Positions 34,378-43,642 of a stretch of 64,000 nucleotides of DNA are shown here, in pieces. How positions within the stretch are numbered: position 1 is the first letter of the stretch; every line of letters starts with the position of its first letter. The notes below the pieces were generated by a model. It was given only the letters and a program-made list of their open reading frames with translations. It made no database searches and was not told the origin of the DNA. The translations under genes and the position numbers were made by a program. The DNA comes from G963691835 sp963691835 (GTDB lineage Bacteria > Pseudomonadota > Alphaproteobacteria > Thalassobaculales > Thalassobaculaceae). The DNA is taken from assembly GCA_963691835.1 (NCBI GenBank), contig OY829383.1, positions 2,232,001-2,296,000 on the forward strand, in the 5' to 3' direction.

Positions 34378-34485
34378 TCCGGCGGATCGTTTCGGTCTTG
34401 CGGCCAGGTGTGGCGATTTCCCACCTTGCCGCCATCGCTTTGGCGCCTAGTCTCGTGGCGTCGGCTGAGTGAGGGAGATCGTTGG

Positions 34486-35652
34486 ATGCCCGAGGGCGAA
34501 GGCAGGACCGCGATAATCCGCGCGGTCGACTCGATCCACGACATCGGCGCCGACAATTGGGACGCGTGTGCAGGCGCCGACAATCCGTTTCTCAGTTTTG
34601 ATTTCTTGTCCGCGATGGAGGACAGCGGCTCAGTTGCCTCCGACACCGGTTGGCTGCCCCATCATCTGGTCCTCGAAGCGGAGGGTCAGGCGGAAGCGGT
34701 GGTGCCGCTTTATCTCAAAGGGCACTCCTACGGTGAGTATGTCTTCGACTGGGGTTGGGCGGACGCCTATGAGCGTGCGGGCGGCCGGTACTATCCGAAG
34801 CTGATCTCCACCGTTCCCTATACCCCGGTAACCGGGCCACGGCTGCTGATACGGCCAGAGGTCGAGCGGAAACCGGTGGCCGCCGCGCTTGCGGAAGCGA
34901 TGAAAGAGACGACCGAACGCCAGGGTTTTTCCTCGCTGCACGCCATTTTCGCAGACGAGGATGACTGGTCGCTCCTCGGCGACAAGGGCTTCTTGCGGCG
35001 GACCGCGCTCCAGTACCATTGGCGGAACGACGGATACGAAACCTTCGACGATTTCCTGGGCGCATTGTCCTCGCGCAAACGCAAATCGATCCGAAAGGAA
35101 CGGCGGGAGGCGGCGTCCCACGGCATCGACATTCTGATGCTGACGGGTGATGCCATCGAGGAACGTCATTGGGATGCGTTCTTCCGCTTCTACCGGGATA
35201 CCACCGACCGGAAATGGGGTTCCGCGTATCTGACGCGTTCCTTCTTTTCCATGTTGGGCGAACGGATGGCCGACCGCGTCCTTCTGGTGATGGCGGAGAT
35301 GAACGGAACGTTGGTGGGCGGGGCGCTCAATCTCATTGGCAAGGACGCGCTCTACGGCAGGAACTGGGGTTGCCTCGCCGATTTCAGATTTCTTCATTTT
35401 GAGTGCTGCTATTACCGGGCCATCGATTTCGCCATTGAGCGGGGTCTGTCGACAGTGGAGGCGGGCGCCCAAGGGCAACACAAGATCCAACGCGGCTATC
35501 TTCCAACGCATACCTACAGCGCGCATTACATCCCGGACGCCGGATTTCGGAACGCCGTCGAGGATTTCCTGATCCGCGAGCGCCGCCAAATCGAAAGAGA
35601 GAAAGAGTATTTGGCGGAGACGTCGCCGTTCCGGAAGACGGATGGGTCGTAG
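34486..35652 (+). CDS. GNAT/FemAB-like acyltransferase (COG3146, peptidogalycan biosynthesis family)
   Basis: A 388-residue protein with two degenerate GNAT folds. Signatures of COG3146 are NPFLSFDFLSAMEDSGSV, LYLKGHSYGEYVFDWGWADA, YYPKLISTVPYTPVTGPRLL, SSRKRKSIRKERREA and FEAGAQGQHK-like EAGAQGQHKIQRGYLP near the C-terminus. The family is widespread in alphaproteobacteria; function is not established, though relation to FemAB suggests aminoacyl or acyl transfer in the envelope. ATG 34486 follows GAGGGAGA; the frame is open to 34408. It is upstream of the Sia operon. Confidence 0.88.
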   Translation: MPEGEGRTAIIRAVDSIHDIGADNWDACAGADNPFLSFDFLSAMEDSGSVASDTGWLPHHLVLEAEGQAEAVVPLYLKGHSYGEYVFDWGWADAYERAGGRYYPKLISTVPYTPVTGPRLLIRPEVERKPVAAALAEAMKETTERQGFSSLHAIFADEDDWSLLGDKGFLRRTALQYHWRNDGYETFDDFLGALSSRKRKSIRKERREAASHGIDILMLTGDAIEERHWDAFFRFYRDTTDRKWGSAYLTRSFFSMLGERMADRVLLVMAEMNGTLVGGALNLIGKDALYGRNWGCLADFRFLHFECCYYRAIDFAIERGLSTVEAGAQGQHKIQRGYLPTHTYSAHYIPDAGFRNAVEDFLIRERRQIEREKEYLAETSPFRKTDGS

Positions 35653-35838
35653 AGCGCTAACGCCTTGTGTGCCAATCAGACCGTTGAGAGCGCTCCCAGG
35701 CGATTTTCTTTTCTCAAAGTAACGGTCCGTTAACCGCGAGAGGCGAACATGCGATGGTTAATTGGGTCCGGCGTTACCCGTTAAAGTGTTACCTGTCATG
35801 AACGAGCAGATCTTCGTTCGTTTTGCCCGGAGGCATTG

Positions 35839-37458
35839 ATGGCGATTGGTTCTGCGAGCCTTGAGCCCGCGGAGGGTGGCTCCCGTGGCCGCATCGCCCG
35901 AATTCTTGGGAAAGCGGAGGATGTTGGCCGAATTCCGACGATTGCCTATGTGATCGGGCTCGTCATCGTCGGCACCCTTTCGACCGCGATCTGGATGACC
36001 ACTGTCCTACTTATCTCCGCCCAAGAGCAGGTCGCGGCTGAGGTCAACGTGGCCGGCCGCCAGCGCATGCTGAGCCAGCGGATCGCGATGATCGCCTCCA
36101 ACCTCGAATCCTTCAGGGACGCAACGGGCAAGGACCCGCGCGGGTTGGTCCTTGGTTGTGCCGATCTGATGGAGCGGGCGCATTACGCGTTGCTGGCCCG
36201 CCAGACAGAGGGGCTGCGCGCCACGGCAAGCGAGGGAATCTCCTGCCAGCCTGGGCAGACCGATCGCCCGGACCAGGGGGTGATGAGTGACCGGATCAGC
36301 GGCGCGATCTTCGAAGGTTCGTCGTCGCTCGATACGCTCTTGGCGGAGTACATCTCTCTTGCCCGGGACGTTGGCAACTCAACAGAAAGCCCGGACGCTG
36401 ATGTCGCTGAGATCGTTCGGATCGCCTACCAGGAGCTTCCCGGGAAGCTGGATTATCACGTCCGTTCGATCCAGGCGGAGGGAGAGGAATCGGTAAAGGA
36501 TCTGCGGCTCTACAAGACCCTCATGTGGCTGGCGACCTTGCTGCTTCTCGTGTTGGAGGTTCTGCTGATCTTCCGGCCCATGACCGCCATGATCCGTAGC
36601 GCCATTGGCCGGCTGCGCGAGACGATCGGGACGCTTGAAGAGCGGGAGCGGGCCTTGGCGGATGCGAACGAAACGATCCTTGAGGGCATTCAGTATGCCA
36701 AACGCATCCAGGTCGGCACACTGCCGGACGACAAAGCGCTGGACGGGATCGTTGACGAGGTCGCTATGGTTTGGGAGCCGCTACAGGTCGTAAGCGGCGA
36801 CTACGTCTGGTTGGAGCAGCGGGGCGACAAAGGCATCCTCTTCCTGTGCGACTGCACCGGTCATGGGGTTCCCGGCGCGTTCATCACATTGGTGGTCGCC
36901 GCGGCGCTGGAGAAGATCCTGGAAAGCCACGCGCTCGACGATCCGGGAGACATTCTTCTGCGCCTCGACCGGGCCGTCAGGACGCGTCTGCGTCAGGATA
37001 CGCCGAGCGACGGAACCGCTGGGTCCGGGTCCGACGATGGTCTCGAGGCCGCTCTTTGCTTGTATGACCGCAGGACAGGTGTGCTGGAGTACGCTGGCGC
37101 CGGCATCCCGCTTGTCATCAAAGCGAACGATGCCGTCGCTGAATTCAAGGCGGACCGGCACCGGATCGGATACCGCAGCGTCCGGATCCCGGATTCCTTC
37201 ACGGTCCACCGGATCGACATCCAGGACGGTGACACGGTTTATCTCTACTCCGACGGCGTGCCGGACACGATGGGCGGCGAGCCGCTCCGCGCATTCGGCC
37301 GGCGTCGTCTTCACAAGCTTCTCTCGGAGTCGTCCGAGACTGTCTTAAGCGCGCAGCTATCGCAGCTGACCGACCATTTGACCGCTTACCGGGGTGAGCA
37401 GCAGGTCAGAGACGATGTGTCGATACTCGCGTTCCGTCCGATCGCAACTGGCGTTTAG
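35839..37458 (+). CDS. siaA: SiaA-like PP2C/SpoIIE serine phosphatase, membrane-bound
   Basis: A 539-residue protein. A membrane segment near residues 33-60 (IPTIAYVIGLVIVGTLSTAI) is followed by a periplasmic PilJ-type sensor (VNVAGRQRMLSQRIAMIASN, as in nitrate/type IV pilus sensors), a second membrane segment near 226-248, a short linker and a SpoIIE-type phosphatase. Metal-binding motifs are intact: VVSGDYVWLEQ, LCDCTGHGVPGAF, LYSDGVPD and VRDDVSIL. In Pseudomonas, SiaA dephosphorylates SiaC in response to an external signal. A second Met one codon downstream of a TTG was chosen, with GGAGG just upstream. First gene of a four-gene operon. Confidence 0.88.
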   Translation: MAIGSASLEPAEGGSRGRIARILGKAEDVGRIPTIAYVIGLVIVGTLSTAIWMTTVLLISAQEQVAAEVNVAGRQRMLSQRIAMIASNLESFRDATGKDPRGLVLGCADLMERAHYALLARQTEGLRATASEGISCQPGQTDRPDQGVMSDRISGAIFEGSSSLDTLLAEYISLARDVGNSTESPDADVAEIVRIAYQELPGKLDYHVRSIQAEGEESVKDLRLYKTLMWLATLLLLVLEVLLIFRPMTAMIRSAIGRLRETIGTLEERERALADANETILEGIQYAKRIQVGTLPDDKALDGIVDEVAMVWEPLQVVSGDYVWLEQRGDKGILFLCDCTGHGVPGAFITLVVAAALEKILESHALDDPGDILLRLDRAVRTRLRQDTPSDGTAGSGSDDGLEAALCLYDRRTGVLEYAGAGIPLVIKANDAVAEFKADRHRIGYRSVRIPDSFTVHRIDIQDGDTVYLYSDGVPDTMGGEPLRAFGRRRLHKLLSESSETVLSAQLSQLTDHLTAYRGEQQVRDDVSILAFRPIATGV

Positions 37459-37478
37459 GCCCCTTCCGGAGATCTGTC

Positions 37479-38030
37479 ATGTTGGCCGATAGCGTCCTTG
37501 AACTGCGTACCGTTCTTCACGGTCAGAACATCCTGTTCACCTACTCGGGTCATGTGTCCGAGACGCTTCTGTTCTCGCTGGGCGAGACGGTGAAACGGCA
37601 GTTGGACTTGAACCAAACGGATCGAGCTGTCCGGAAGAAGGTCTTCTCTGTTTTCGTCGAGCAGGTTCAAAACGTGATCCGCTACTCCTCGGAGAGTGAT
37701 GGGCATCAGGAAGAAGTGTCCGGCCGGTTCTCCGCAGGCATTGTTTCACTCGGCTACGAGAACGACCGGTACTTCGTCATCTGCGGCAACGCGGTCGATC
37801 CGGATAGCGGAGCGAGATTGAAAGAGCGGCTGGAGCTCTTGCAGTCCATGGACCAGCAGCAACTCAAGAGCCACTACCGGGAGAAACTGCGGGAGGAACC
37901 CGAAGAATCCAGTGTTGGAGCAACCATTGGCTTGATCGAGATCGCCCGTCGCGTCAGCGCACCGCTGGAATTCGACTTCCTTGATCTGGACGGAGATGAG
38001 AAGTTTTTCGTCCTTAAGGCGTATATCTGA
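37479..38030 (+). CDS. siaB: SiaB-family protein kinase (DUF6272)
   Basis: A 183-residue protein matching the SiaB family, an atypical HATPase-like serine/threonine kinase. Seen: NILFTYSGHVSETLLFSLGE, SVFVEQVQNVIRYSSE (helix with the N-box-like Asn) and VGATIGLIEIARRVSAPLEF (glycine-containing nucleotide-lid region). In the known system SiaB phosphorylates SiaC, opposing SiaA. GGAGA lies 8 bases before the ATG. It sits 20 bases after siaA and 14 before siaC. Confidence 0.88.
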   Translation: MLADSVLELRTVLHGQNILFTYSGHVSETLLFSLGETVKRQLDLNQTDRAVRKKVFSVFVEQVQNVIRYSSESDGHQEEVSGRFSAGIVSLGYENDRYFVICGNAVDPDSGARLKERLELLQSMDQQQLKSHYREKLREEPEESSVGATIGLIEIARRVSAPLEFDFLDLDGDEKFFVLKAYI

Positions 38031-38044
38031 AGCGGAGGCGGACC

Positions 38045-38449
38045 ATGTCAGAGATGATGATATCGATCGCCGCCACGGCACGAACCCCGAACGTCAGGTT
38101 GGATGCGGATGCCGGCCGCATGACCTTGTCCGGAGAGAGCTATCCGGAAGACGCCGGGAAGTTCTACGGCCCGATCCTGGAATCCCTTACGGAGTATCTG
38201 GAGCAAGACGCCGACAAAGCGCTCATGGTCGATGTCGCGATGGTCTACTTCAACTCCTCCAGCGCCAAGGCGCTCATGAACCTGTTCCAGCTTCTGGAGA
38301 AGGCAGCGGAAGCGGGCCGGGCCGTCTCCGTTCGATGGTTCTTTGATCCGGATGACGACATGATGGAAGAACTCGGAGAGGATTTCGCCGAGGACTTTGT
38401 CCATGCGAGCTTCTCGCTTGAGCCCGGAATGCTGGAGGCAGCGGATTGA
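38045..38449 (+). CDS. siaC: SiaC-type regulator (DUF1987)
   Basis: A 134-residue DUF1987 protein, the phosphorylatable partner that activates the cognate diguanylate cyclase when dephosphorylated. The segment GESYPEDAGKFYGPILESLT is the conserved first half. The core VDVAMVYFNSSSAKALMNLF holds the phosphoacceptor region; characterised homologues carry Thr where this has Ser, so phosphorylation is probably on serine. The stop overlaps the siaD TTG start (TTGA), coupling partner and enzyme. Confidence 0.9.
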   Translation: MSEMMISIAATARTPNVRLDADAGRMTLSGESYPEDAGKFYGPILESLTEYLEQDADKALMVDVAMVYFNSSSAKALMNLFQLLEKAAEAGRAVSVRWFFDPDDDMMEELGEDFAEDFVHASFSLEPGMLEAAD

Positions 38450-39270
38450 GCAAGGCCAAACAACCAGCATCATCCAACCGAGAGACAGGATCCGACCTTT
38501 TCACAGAAGAGGACCGCCTGCTTGCCGAAGCAGAGCAGATGACGGTTCAACTGGCTGAAATGTCAAAAGGGCTTCAGCAGCTCACGACTGCGTATCGGCG
38601 TGCGATCAAAGAGCAGAAACGCATGGTGCGCGTGTCGGACCGGCTGCAGTCCGAACTGCGTGATACCAAGGTTCGTTTGGAAGGCGAGGTGAAAGCGCGG
38701 GAGAAGCTGGCGGAAGAGTTCCGGCTTCTGGCGGCGACGGACTCGCTGACGGGTGCCGCGTCCCGCCGGCATTTCCTCGATTTGGCCCGCGCCGAGATCG
38801 ATCGCCGGGCATCCGGCCTAACCCCTCTCGCAATTGTGATCGCGGACATCGACCGGTTTAAATCGCTGAACGACACCTATGGTCACGCGGCGGGAGACGT
38901 GGCGCTCTCGGCCTTTGTGTCGGCATGCCGGGCGAGTTCCCGCCCCACGGACGTTGTGGGTCGTCTTGGCGGAGAGGAGTTCGCGCTTCTTGCTCCTGAC
39001 ACTGACCTCGGGGGCGGGGTTGAGATTGCCGAGACCCTGAGGGAGGCGGTGGAGCGGATCGTCGTCGAGCATGAGGGCATAGAGATCCGGATGACGGCGA
39101 GTTTCGGGGTCGCAGCCCTGGGCGCCGGGGGACTGCCAAGTTGCCGGATTGACCCTGTATCCAACCTGCTGGCCGGGGCGGACGCCGCCCTCTACGCAGC
39201 GAAGAAGAACGGCCGGAACCGTGTCGAGCAGGAAAGCCTGGACGGCAAAGATCTGAGCGCCGCCGAGTAG
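38446..39270 (+). CDS. siaD: SiaD-type GGDEF diguanylate cyclase
   Basis: A 274-residue cytoplasmic protein starting at TTG 38446, supported by GGAGG 8 bases upstream and overlap with the siaC stop. Residues from about 25 to 95 form a coiled coil (LAEAEQMTVQLAEMSKGLQQ onward), where SiaC binds in the Pseudomonas system. The GGDEF domain follows with GRLGGEEFALLAP; RPTD lies exactly five residues before GGEEF and fits the c-di-GMP inhibitory I-site. Substrate-binding DIDRFKSLNDTYGHAAGD is intact. It should make c-di-GMP when activated by SiaC. Confidence 0.92.
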   Translation: MSKAKQPASSNRETGSDLFTEEDRLLAEAEQMTVQLAEMSKGLQQLTTAYRRAIKEQKRMVRVSDRLQSELRDTKVRLEGEVKAREKLAEEFRLLAATDSLTGAASRRHFLDLARAEIDRRASGLTPLAIVIADIDRFKSLNDTYGHAAGDVALSAFVSACRASSRPTDVVGRLGGEEFALLAPDTDLGGGVEIAETLREAVERIVVEHEGIEIRMTASFGVAALGAGGLPSCRIDPVSNLLAGADAALYAAKKNGRNRVEQESLDGKDLSAAE

Positions 39271-39287
39271 TCGCTTCGAGCCGCCCG

Positions 39288-40094
39288 CTACATTGCTTCC
39301 AACAGATCCGCGACCTCCGGGATGCTCAGTCTGTCGGTCTCAGCGGTTCGGGACCGCTCCGGTGCATTGGCTTTAAGGATGGTTGCCGTGGCGTCTAGAT
39401 CGTAGTTGGTCGCTTCAGCGACGACGATCGAGATTTTCGCCATGACCTCGTCTTCCGACAGGATGCCGGCTTCGATATCGCCCTGCAGGGCGCGGATCAC
39501 CGTTAACGGCAGATAGCCGCTGCCAGCCTCGGCCAAACGCTGGCCCAAGGTCGTCTCGGGGCTGAGATGCTCAAATGAGGCAACATCGAAACTATCGGAC
39601 CGGCTGAGCAGGCGCTGGAGCCGCACCTGGATGGGGGCGCTCAGCAAAAGGAAACGTGCTGCGGGAAGGGCGCGAATGGCGTGTCCGACCTCGTCTATGC
39701 CCCGGAGGCCATCGAACAGGATCATGTCATTGCTGCGGCCGTCTTTGAACTTGAGACAGAGTTCGGCCAAAACGGCTGCCATGCCGCCCGGGACGTCGCC
39801 CCGAAAACGACGGGTCAGCTCGAAGCGCTCCAGACGGTCTTTGACGGGCCGGTCCCCGGCATAGCGCCGAAGAATAACGTGATCGGTCAGGACGCGGCGA
39901 TCCGGCAACACCTGGACATGACCCGGATGGCGGCGCGTGGCCTCGCTCACCGTCGTCGTCTTTCCCGCCCCGGTCATCCCGACAAGGATCCGGACCGGCA
40001 AGGCCGCCATGGGGACCCAAGTCTCCGAAGGCCTTGGTCCTATTCCGATGTTCGGGGACAGCTCGACGAACTCTGACAGCATCGGGTTGCTCAT
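39288..40094 (-). CDS. P-loop ATPase/kinase of unknown function
   Basis: A 268-residue protein with a clear Walker A motif, VRILVGMTGAGKTTT, near residue 40 and a candidate Walker B, NDMILFDGLRG, near residue 125. The rest (LLLSAPIQVRLQRLLSRSDS) resembles nucleoside/adenylate-kinase-like P-loop folds that phosphorylate small molecules. I cannot assign a substrate. The start may be ATG 40094 or 40082; neither has a strong ribosome-binding site. It is convergent with siaD (17-base gap). Confidence 0.7.
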   Translation of the reverse strand: MSNPMLSEFVELSPNIGIGPRPSETWVPMAALPVRILVGMTGAGKTTTVSEATRRHPGHVQVLPDRRVLTDHVILRRYAGDRPVKDRLERFELTRRFRGDVPGGMAAVLAELCLKFKDGRSNDMILFDGLRGIDEVGHAIRALPAARFLLLSAPIQVRLQRLLSRSDSFDVASFEHLSPETTLGQRLAEAGSGYLPLTVIRALQGDIEAGILSEDEVMAKISIVVAEATNYDLDATATILKANAPERSRTAETDRLSIPEVADLLEAM

Positions 40095-40304
40095 CTCTCG
40101 CGGGCAGTCGGTTGCCAATCGTGACAGTGTTTCTGCTGTTTAGCCCCCCTTTGCCCGAAAGACGAGTGACAGTCTTGAAAACCGGCCCGTCCGCTCGGTC
40201 CCGATACCCCTCTGCGGGAACGGGACACGATGCGGCGGGTACGGACCAGAGAATCATCCGAGCGCGGAACCATGATCGTGAGCCGAACAGAAGCGGAGGG
40301 CCCG

Positions 40305-41831
40305 ATGGCGGCGCGAGGGAGAAGACGCGAGGCAGCGGAACGGAGATCGCCGCTGCCGGACTTGAGCTGGCAAGTCGGGCGGCGCGCCTTTGCTCCAGTG
40401 GAATTACTATCCCAGGACGCGATCGAAGAGGTGCATGACAAGGCACTCACCCTTCTGGAGGAGACCGGCATCGAGTTCATGCTGCCGGATGCCTTGAGGC
40501 GGCTGGAAGCGGCAGGACACACGGTTGACCACGATACTCAGATCGTCCGGTTCGATCGCGAAGGCCTGATGGAAGCCGTTTCCAAAGCGCCCTCCAGTTT
40601 CACCATGAAAGCCCGCAACCCCGCCCACGACCTTCATATCGGCGGCGACCGGATCGTCTGGGGTTCCGCCTCCAGCGCGCCGAATGTGATGGACCTGGAT
40701 GGCGGCCGCCGTCCGGGGAACGAGGCCGATTTCCAGAACCTCGTGAAGCTCAATCAGATGCTCGGGACGTGCGGAATCATCTGCGGCCCGCCGGTGGAGC
40801 CGACGGACCTGCATCCTTCCACCCGCCACCTGGATATGGTTTCGGACTGGATAACGCTGACCGACAAGATCCACCGGAACATGACCATCGGGACCATCCG
40901 GGCCGAGGACGGTCTCCGGATGATCAAGATCGCCCACGGGCTCGATGATGAGGGGCTCCGCGCCAATCCCCGATGTTCGATGGTTCTCAACGTCAACTCG
41001 CCGCTGAAGATTGATGGCCCTCTTCTGGAAGGGGCGACGGTGATGGCGGAGGCGGGACAGTGTGTCGTGGTCTCGCCCGTGGCGTTGGCGGGGGCCATGT
41101 CACCGATCACGCTGTCCGGATCGCTGATACAGCACAACGCGGAGTGTCTGGCCGCGATCGCCTATGTCCAGACCGTGCGCGCGGGTGCGCCTGTCTTCTA
41201 CGGGTCTCTCATTTCCAATGTGGACATGCGGTCGGGCGCTCCCGCACTGGGCACGCCCGAGACGGTGACCGGCTCCATCGCGACGGGCCAGCTCGCCCGG
41301 CGCTACGACATTCCGCAAAGGACATGGCTCGGCTCTACTTCCAACACCGTGGATGTTCAATCGGCTTGGGAGACCATGTTCTCGCTCTGGGCCGCCTATC
41401 TCTCGGGCGCGCACATGGTCTACCACGCCCACGGATGGATGGAGGGCGGGCTGACCAGCTCGTATGAGAAGACGATCGTCGACTCCGAGATGATCAGCAT
41501 GATGAATGCTCTTGCCCGCCCGATTGATCTCGCCGACGCGGATGAGGTCATGACCGCCATCGCTGAGGTTGGACCGGGGGGTCACTTCTTTGGAACCCCG
41601 CACACGATGAAGCGCTACGAAACCGCGTTCTGGGCGCCGATGCTGGCGGATTGGCGGGCGTTCGAGTTCTGGGAAGCGGACGGCGCGGTCGATACCACCC
41701 ACCGGGCCAACAAGATGTGGAAACAGCTTCTAGAGGCCTATGAGAAGCCCGCGTTCGACGCAGGCCGGGCGGATGAGCTCGCCGCATTCGTTGCGCGCCG
41801 CAAGGAAGAAATCGGCACCACCGAGATCTGA
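40305..41831 (+). CDS. MttB-family (trimethylamine methyltransferase-like) protein, intact
   Basis: A 508-residue COG5598 protein with a basic N-terminus (GRRREAAERRSPLPDL), SQDAIEEVHDKALTLLEETG, the barrel strands GIICGPPVEPTD and GSLISNVDMRSGAPALGTPE, and HGWMEGGLTSSYEKTIVDSE near the C-terminus. There is no in-frame amber codon, so it belongs to the non-pyrrolysine branch; characterised members demethylate glycine betaine, carnitine, proline betaine or similar quaternary amines through a corrinoid protein. ATG 40305 is preceded by GGAGGG at 4 bases; upstream ATGs at 40230 and 40272 are possible. An amidohydrolase follows on the same strand. No corrinoid-protein gene is nearby. Confidence 0.87.
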   Translation: MAARGRRREAAERRSPLPDLSWQVGRRAFAPVELLSQDAIEEVHDKALTLLEETGIEFMLPDALRRLEAAGHTVDHDTQIVRFDREGLMEAVSKAPSSFTMKARNPAHDLHIGGDRIVWGSASSAPNVMDLDGGRRPGNEADFQNLVKLNQMLGTCGIICGPPVEPTDLHPSTRHLDMVSDWITLTDKIHRNMTIGTIRAEDGLRMIKIAHGLDDEGLRANPRCSMVLNVNSPLKIDGPLLEGATVMAEAGQCVVVSPVALAGAMSPITLSGSLIQHNAECLAAIAYVQTVRAGAPVFYGSLISNVDMRSGAPALGTPETVTGSIATGQLARRYDIPQRTWLGSTSNTVDVQSAWETMFSLWAAYLSGAHMVYHAHGWMEGGLTSSYEKTIVDSEMISMMNALARPIDLADADEVMTAIAEVGPGGHFFGTPHTMKRYETAFWAPMLADWRAFEFWEADGAVDTTHRANKMWKQLLEAYEKPAFDAGRADELAAFVARRKEEIGTTEI

Positions 41832-41927
41832 TCAGCGCCCCAACGGTCTGAAATCCGCAACTTTGGGTTACAGGCTGGCGGACGCCATGCAAAGCTCCCG
41901 TCCTAGTGAAATGGGGAGGAGCCTGCC

Positions 41928-43364
41928 ATGACCACGACCGTCGTCCGTAATGTTGCCTGGGCCGTGACCTGGGATGCGGCCGAGCGTCGGCATGTCTATC
42001 GCAAAGACATCGACGTGGCCTTCTCGGAGACCGGCATCTCCCATGTGGGGCCCGGTTACAGCGGGCCGGCGGATGTGGAACTCGACGGCCGCGACCGGAT
42101 GGTTATGCCGGGCCTCATCAACATCCACTCCCATCCCACGAGCGAGCCGCTGCGGAAAGGCATTACCGACGAGATCAGGAGCCCCGGCTTCTATCACTCC
42201 TCGCTCTACGAGTTCCTGACGATCTTCAACAATGACTTCGACGGTTTCTCGGCCAGCGTGCGGGTTGCCATGGGGGAGCTGTTGAAGAGTGGGGTGACCA
42301 CCGTCGTCGACATCTCCGCCCCCTTTGACGGCTGGCTCGACATTTTGGCGGAGAGCGGGATCCGGGCATGTGTTGCCCCTGCCTTCCGGGATGCGCGTTG
42401 GTACACCGACAATGGCCACGAGCTGAAATACGAGTGGAACGAAACAGCGGGTCGAGCGGGTTTCGACAAGGCGCAACGGGTGATCGATCTCGCCAATCAG
42501 CATCCCTCGGGCCGCCTGATGGGTATGGTCTGTCCCTCCCAGATCGATACGTGCTCGGCCGATCTTCTGCGGGACGCCTACGATCTGGCGGAAGAGCGGA
42601 ACCTGCCATGGCAGACCCACGCCGCCCAATCCGTCACCGAGTTCCAGGAGATGATCCGGCGCCATGGCAAGACGCCGGTTCAGTGGATGAAGGATATCGG
42701 TGTTCTCGGCGAGCACACGATCATTGGGCATGGGATCTTTCTCGACCATCACCCCTGGGTTCATTGGTCGACGCGGAAGGATCTGGATCTGTTGGCGGAT
42801 AACAGTGTGACCGTGGCGCACTGCCCGACCGTTTTCCTGCGGCGGGGGATCACGCTTCGCACCTTTGGCGGCTATTTGCGGTATGGCATCAATATGGGGA
42901 TCGGTACCGATACCTATCCGCACAACTATCTGGAAGAAATGCGGAATGTCGGCACGGTCGCCCGGGTGATCGCCGAGACGGTGGACGATCTCAACACCTC
43001 CGACATTTTCAACGCGGCGACCATCGGGGGTGCCAATGCGCTCCGGCGGGAGGATCTGGGCCGCCTCGTGGTAGGCGCCCAAGCGGATGTGGTCATGGTG
43101 GACCTGAAGGCGCCGTCCATGGTGCCGGTGCGGGAGCCGATCCGCTCGCTGGTTTTCGTCGCCGGGGACCGAGCGGTCTCCGACGTCTTCGTCGGCGGGG
43201 AGCAGGTCGTCCGGGAGGGCGAGGTCACCAGCATCGATATGCCCGCGGCTCTCGAAGCCCTTCAGGAGGCGCAAGCCCGGTCCATGGCAAACATCCCGGA
43301 CCTGGATTGGGCAGGACGCAGTGCCGACGAGTTGGCGCCGATGGTGTTCGAGACCCGGTCCTGA
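41928..43364 (+). CDS. Amidohydrolase family protein (TIM-barrel metal hydrolase)
   Basis: A 478-residue member of the chlorohydrolase/cytosine deaminase-like amidohydrolases. Metal ligands and catalytic residues are in place: PGLINIHSHPTSE (first His pair), WQTHAAQSV, IIGHGIFLDHH and GIGTDTYPHN (catalytic Asp). The C-terminus has a second small beta domain (VVGAQADVVMVDL). Such enzymes remove amine or chloride groups or hydrolyse cyclic amides; the substrate is not predictable. It lies 96 bases after the MttB-like gene, so a shared pathway for an N-methylated compound is plausible. Confidence 0.87.
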   Translation: MTTTVVRNVAWAVTWDAAERRHVYRKDIDVAFSETGISHVGPGYSGPADVELDGRDRMVMPGLINIHSHPTSEPLRKGITDEIRSPGFYHSSLYEFLTIFNNDFDGFSASVRVAMGELLKSGVTTVVDISAPFDGWLDILAESGIRACVAPAFRDARWYTDNGHELKYEWNETAGRAGFDKAQRVIDLANQHPSGRLMGMVCPSQIDTCSADLLRDAYDLAEERNLPWQTHAAQSVTEFQEMIRRHGKTPVQWMKDIGVLGEHTIIGHGIFLDHHPWVHWSTRKDLDLLADNSVTVAHCPTVFLRRGITLRTFGGYLRYGINMGIGTDTYPHNYLEEMRNVGTVARVIAETVDDLNTSDIFNAATIGGANALRREDLGRLVVGAQADVVMVDLKAPSMVPVREPIRSLVFVAGDRAVSDVFVGGEQVVREGEVTSIDMPAALEALQEAQARSMANIPDLDWAGRSADELAPMVFETRS

Positions 43365-43385
43365 GCGGAAAGACAGCGGCGACGT

Positions 43386-43589
43386 TCAGAACAGGCAGGT
43401 TATGCCGTAGCAGGATGCGTCGAAGACGTGGATCGCCAGGACCCATCCAAGGAGATCCAGAAGCATGGTGATGCCCAGAACGGGCAGGGCCACAAGCAGA
43501 ACGAAGTAGATGGCCGCCCAAGCGGTGTACCGCCGGCCGGGGATCTGGACCCCCCGGATGGTGGGCGTTTCCTTTTGCTTCCAGAACAT
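43386..43589 (-). CDS. Small membrane protein, function unknown
   Basis: A 67-residue protein with a charged N-terminus (WKQKETPTIRGVQIPGRRYT) followed by one long or two short membrane segments (AWAAIYFVLLVALPVLGITM, LLDLLGWVLAIHVF). It has two cysteines near the C-terminus (ASCYGITCLF). Its composition is that of a genuine membrane protein, not a shadow frame, and it sits in an otherwise empty 278-base gap between the amidohydrolase and lipase genes. Confidence 0.6.
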   Translation of the reverse strand: MFWKQKETPTIRGVQIPGRRYTAWAAIYFVLLVALPVLGITMLLDLLGWVLAIHVFDASCYGITCLF

Positions 43590-43642
43590 GGACCGGAGTG
43601 TCCCTGCACGGGCGGCGTAAGTCCAGCCCAGCGGCCGGTTGT

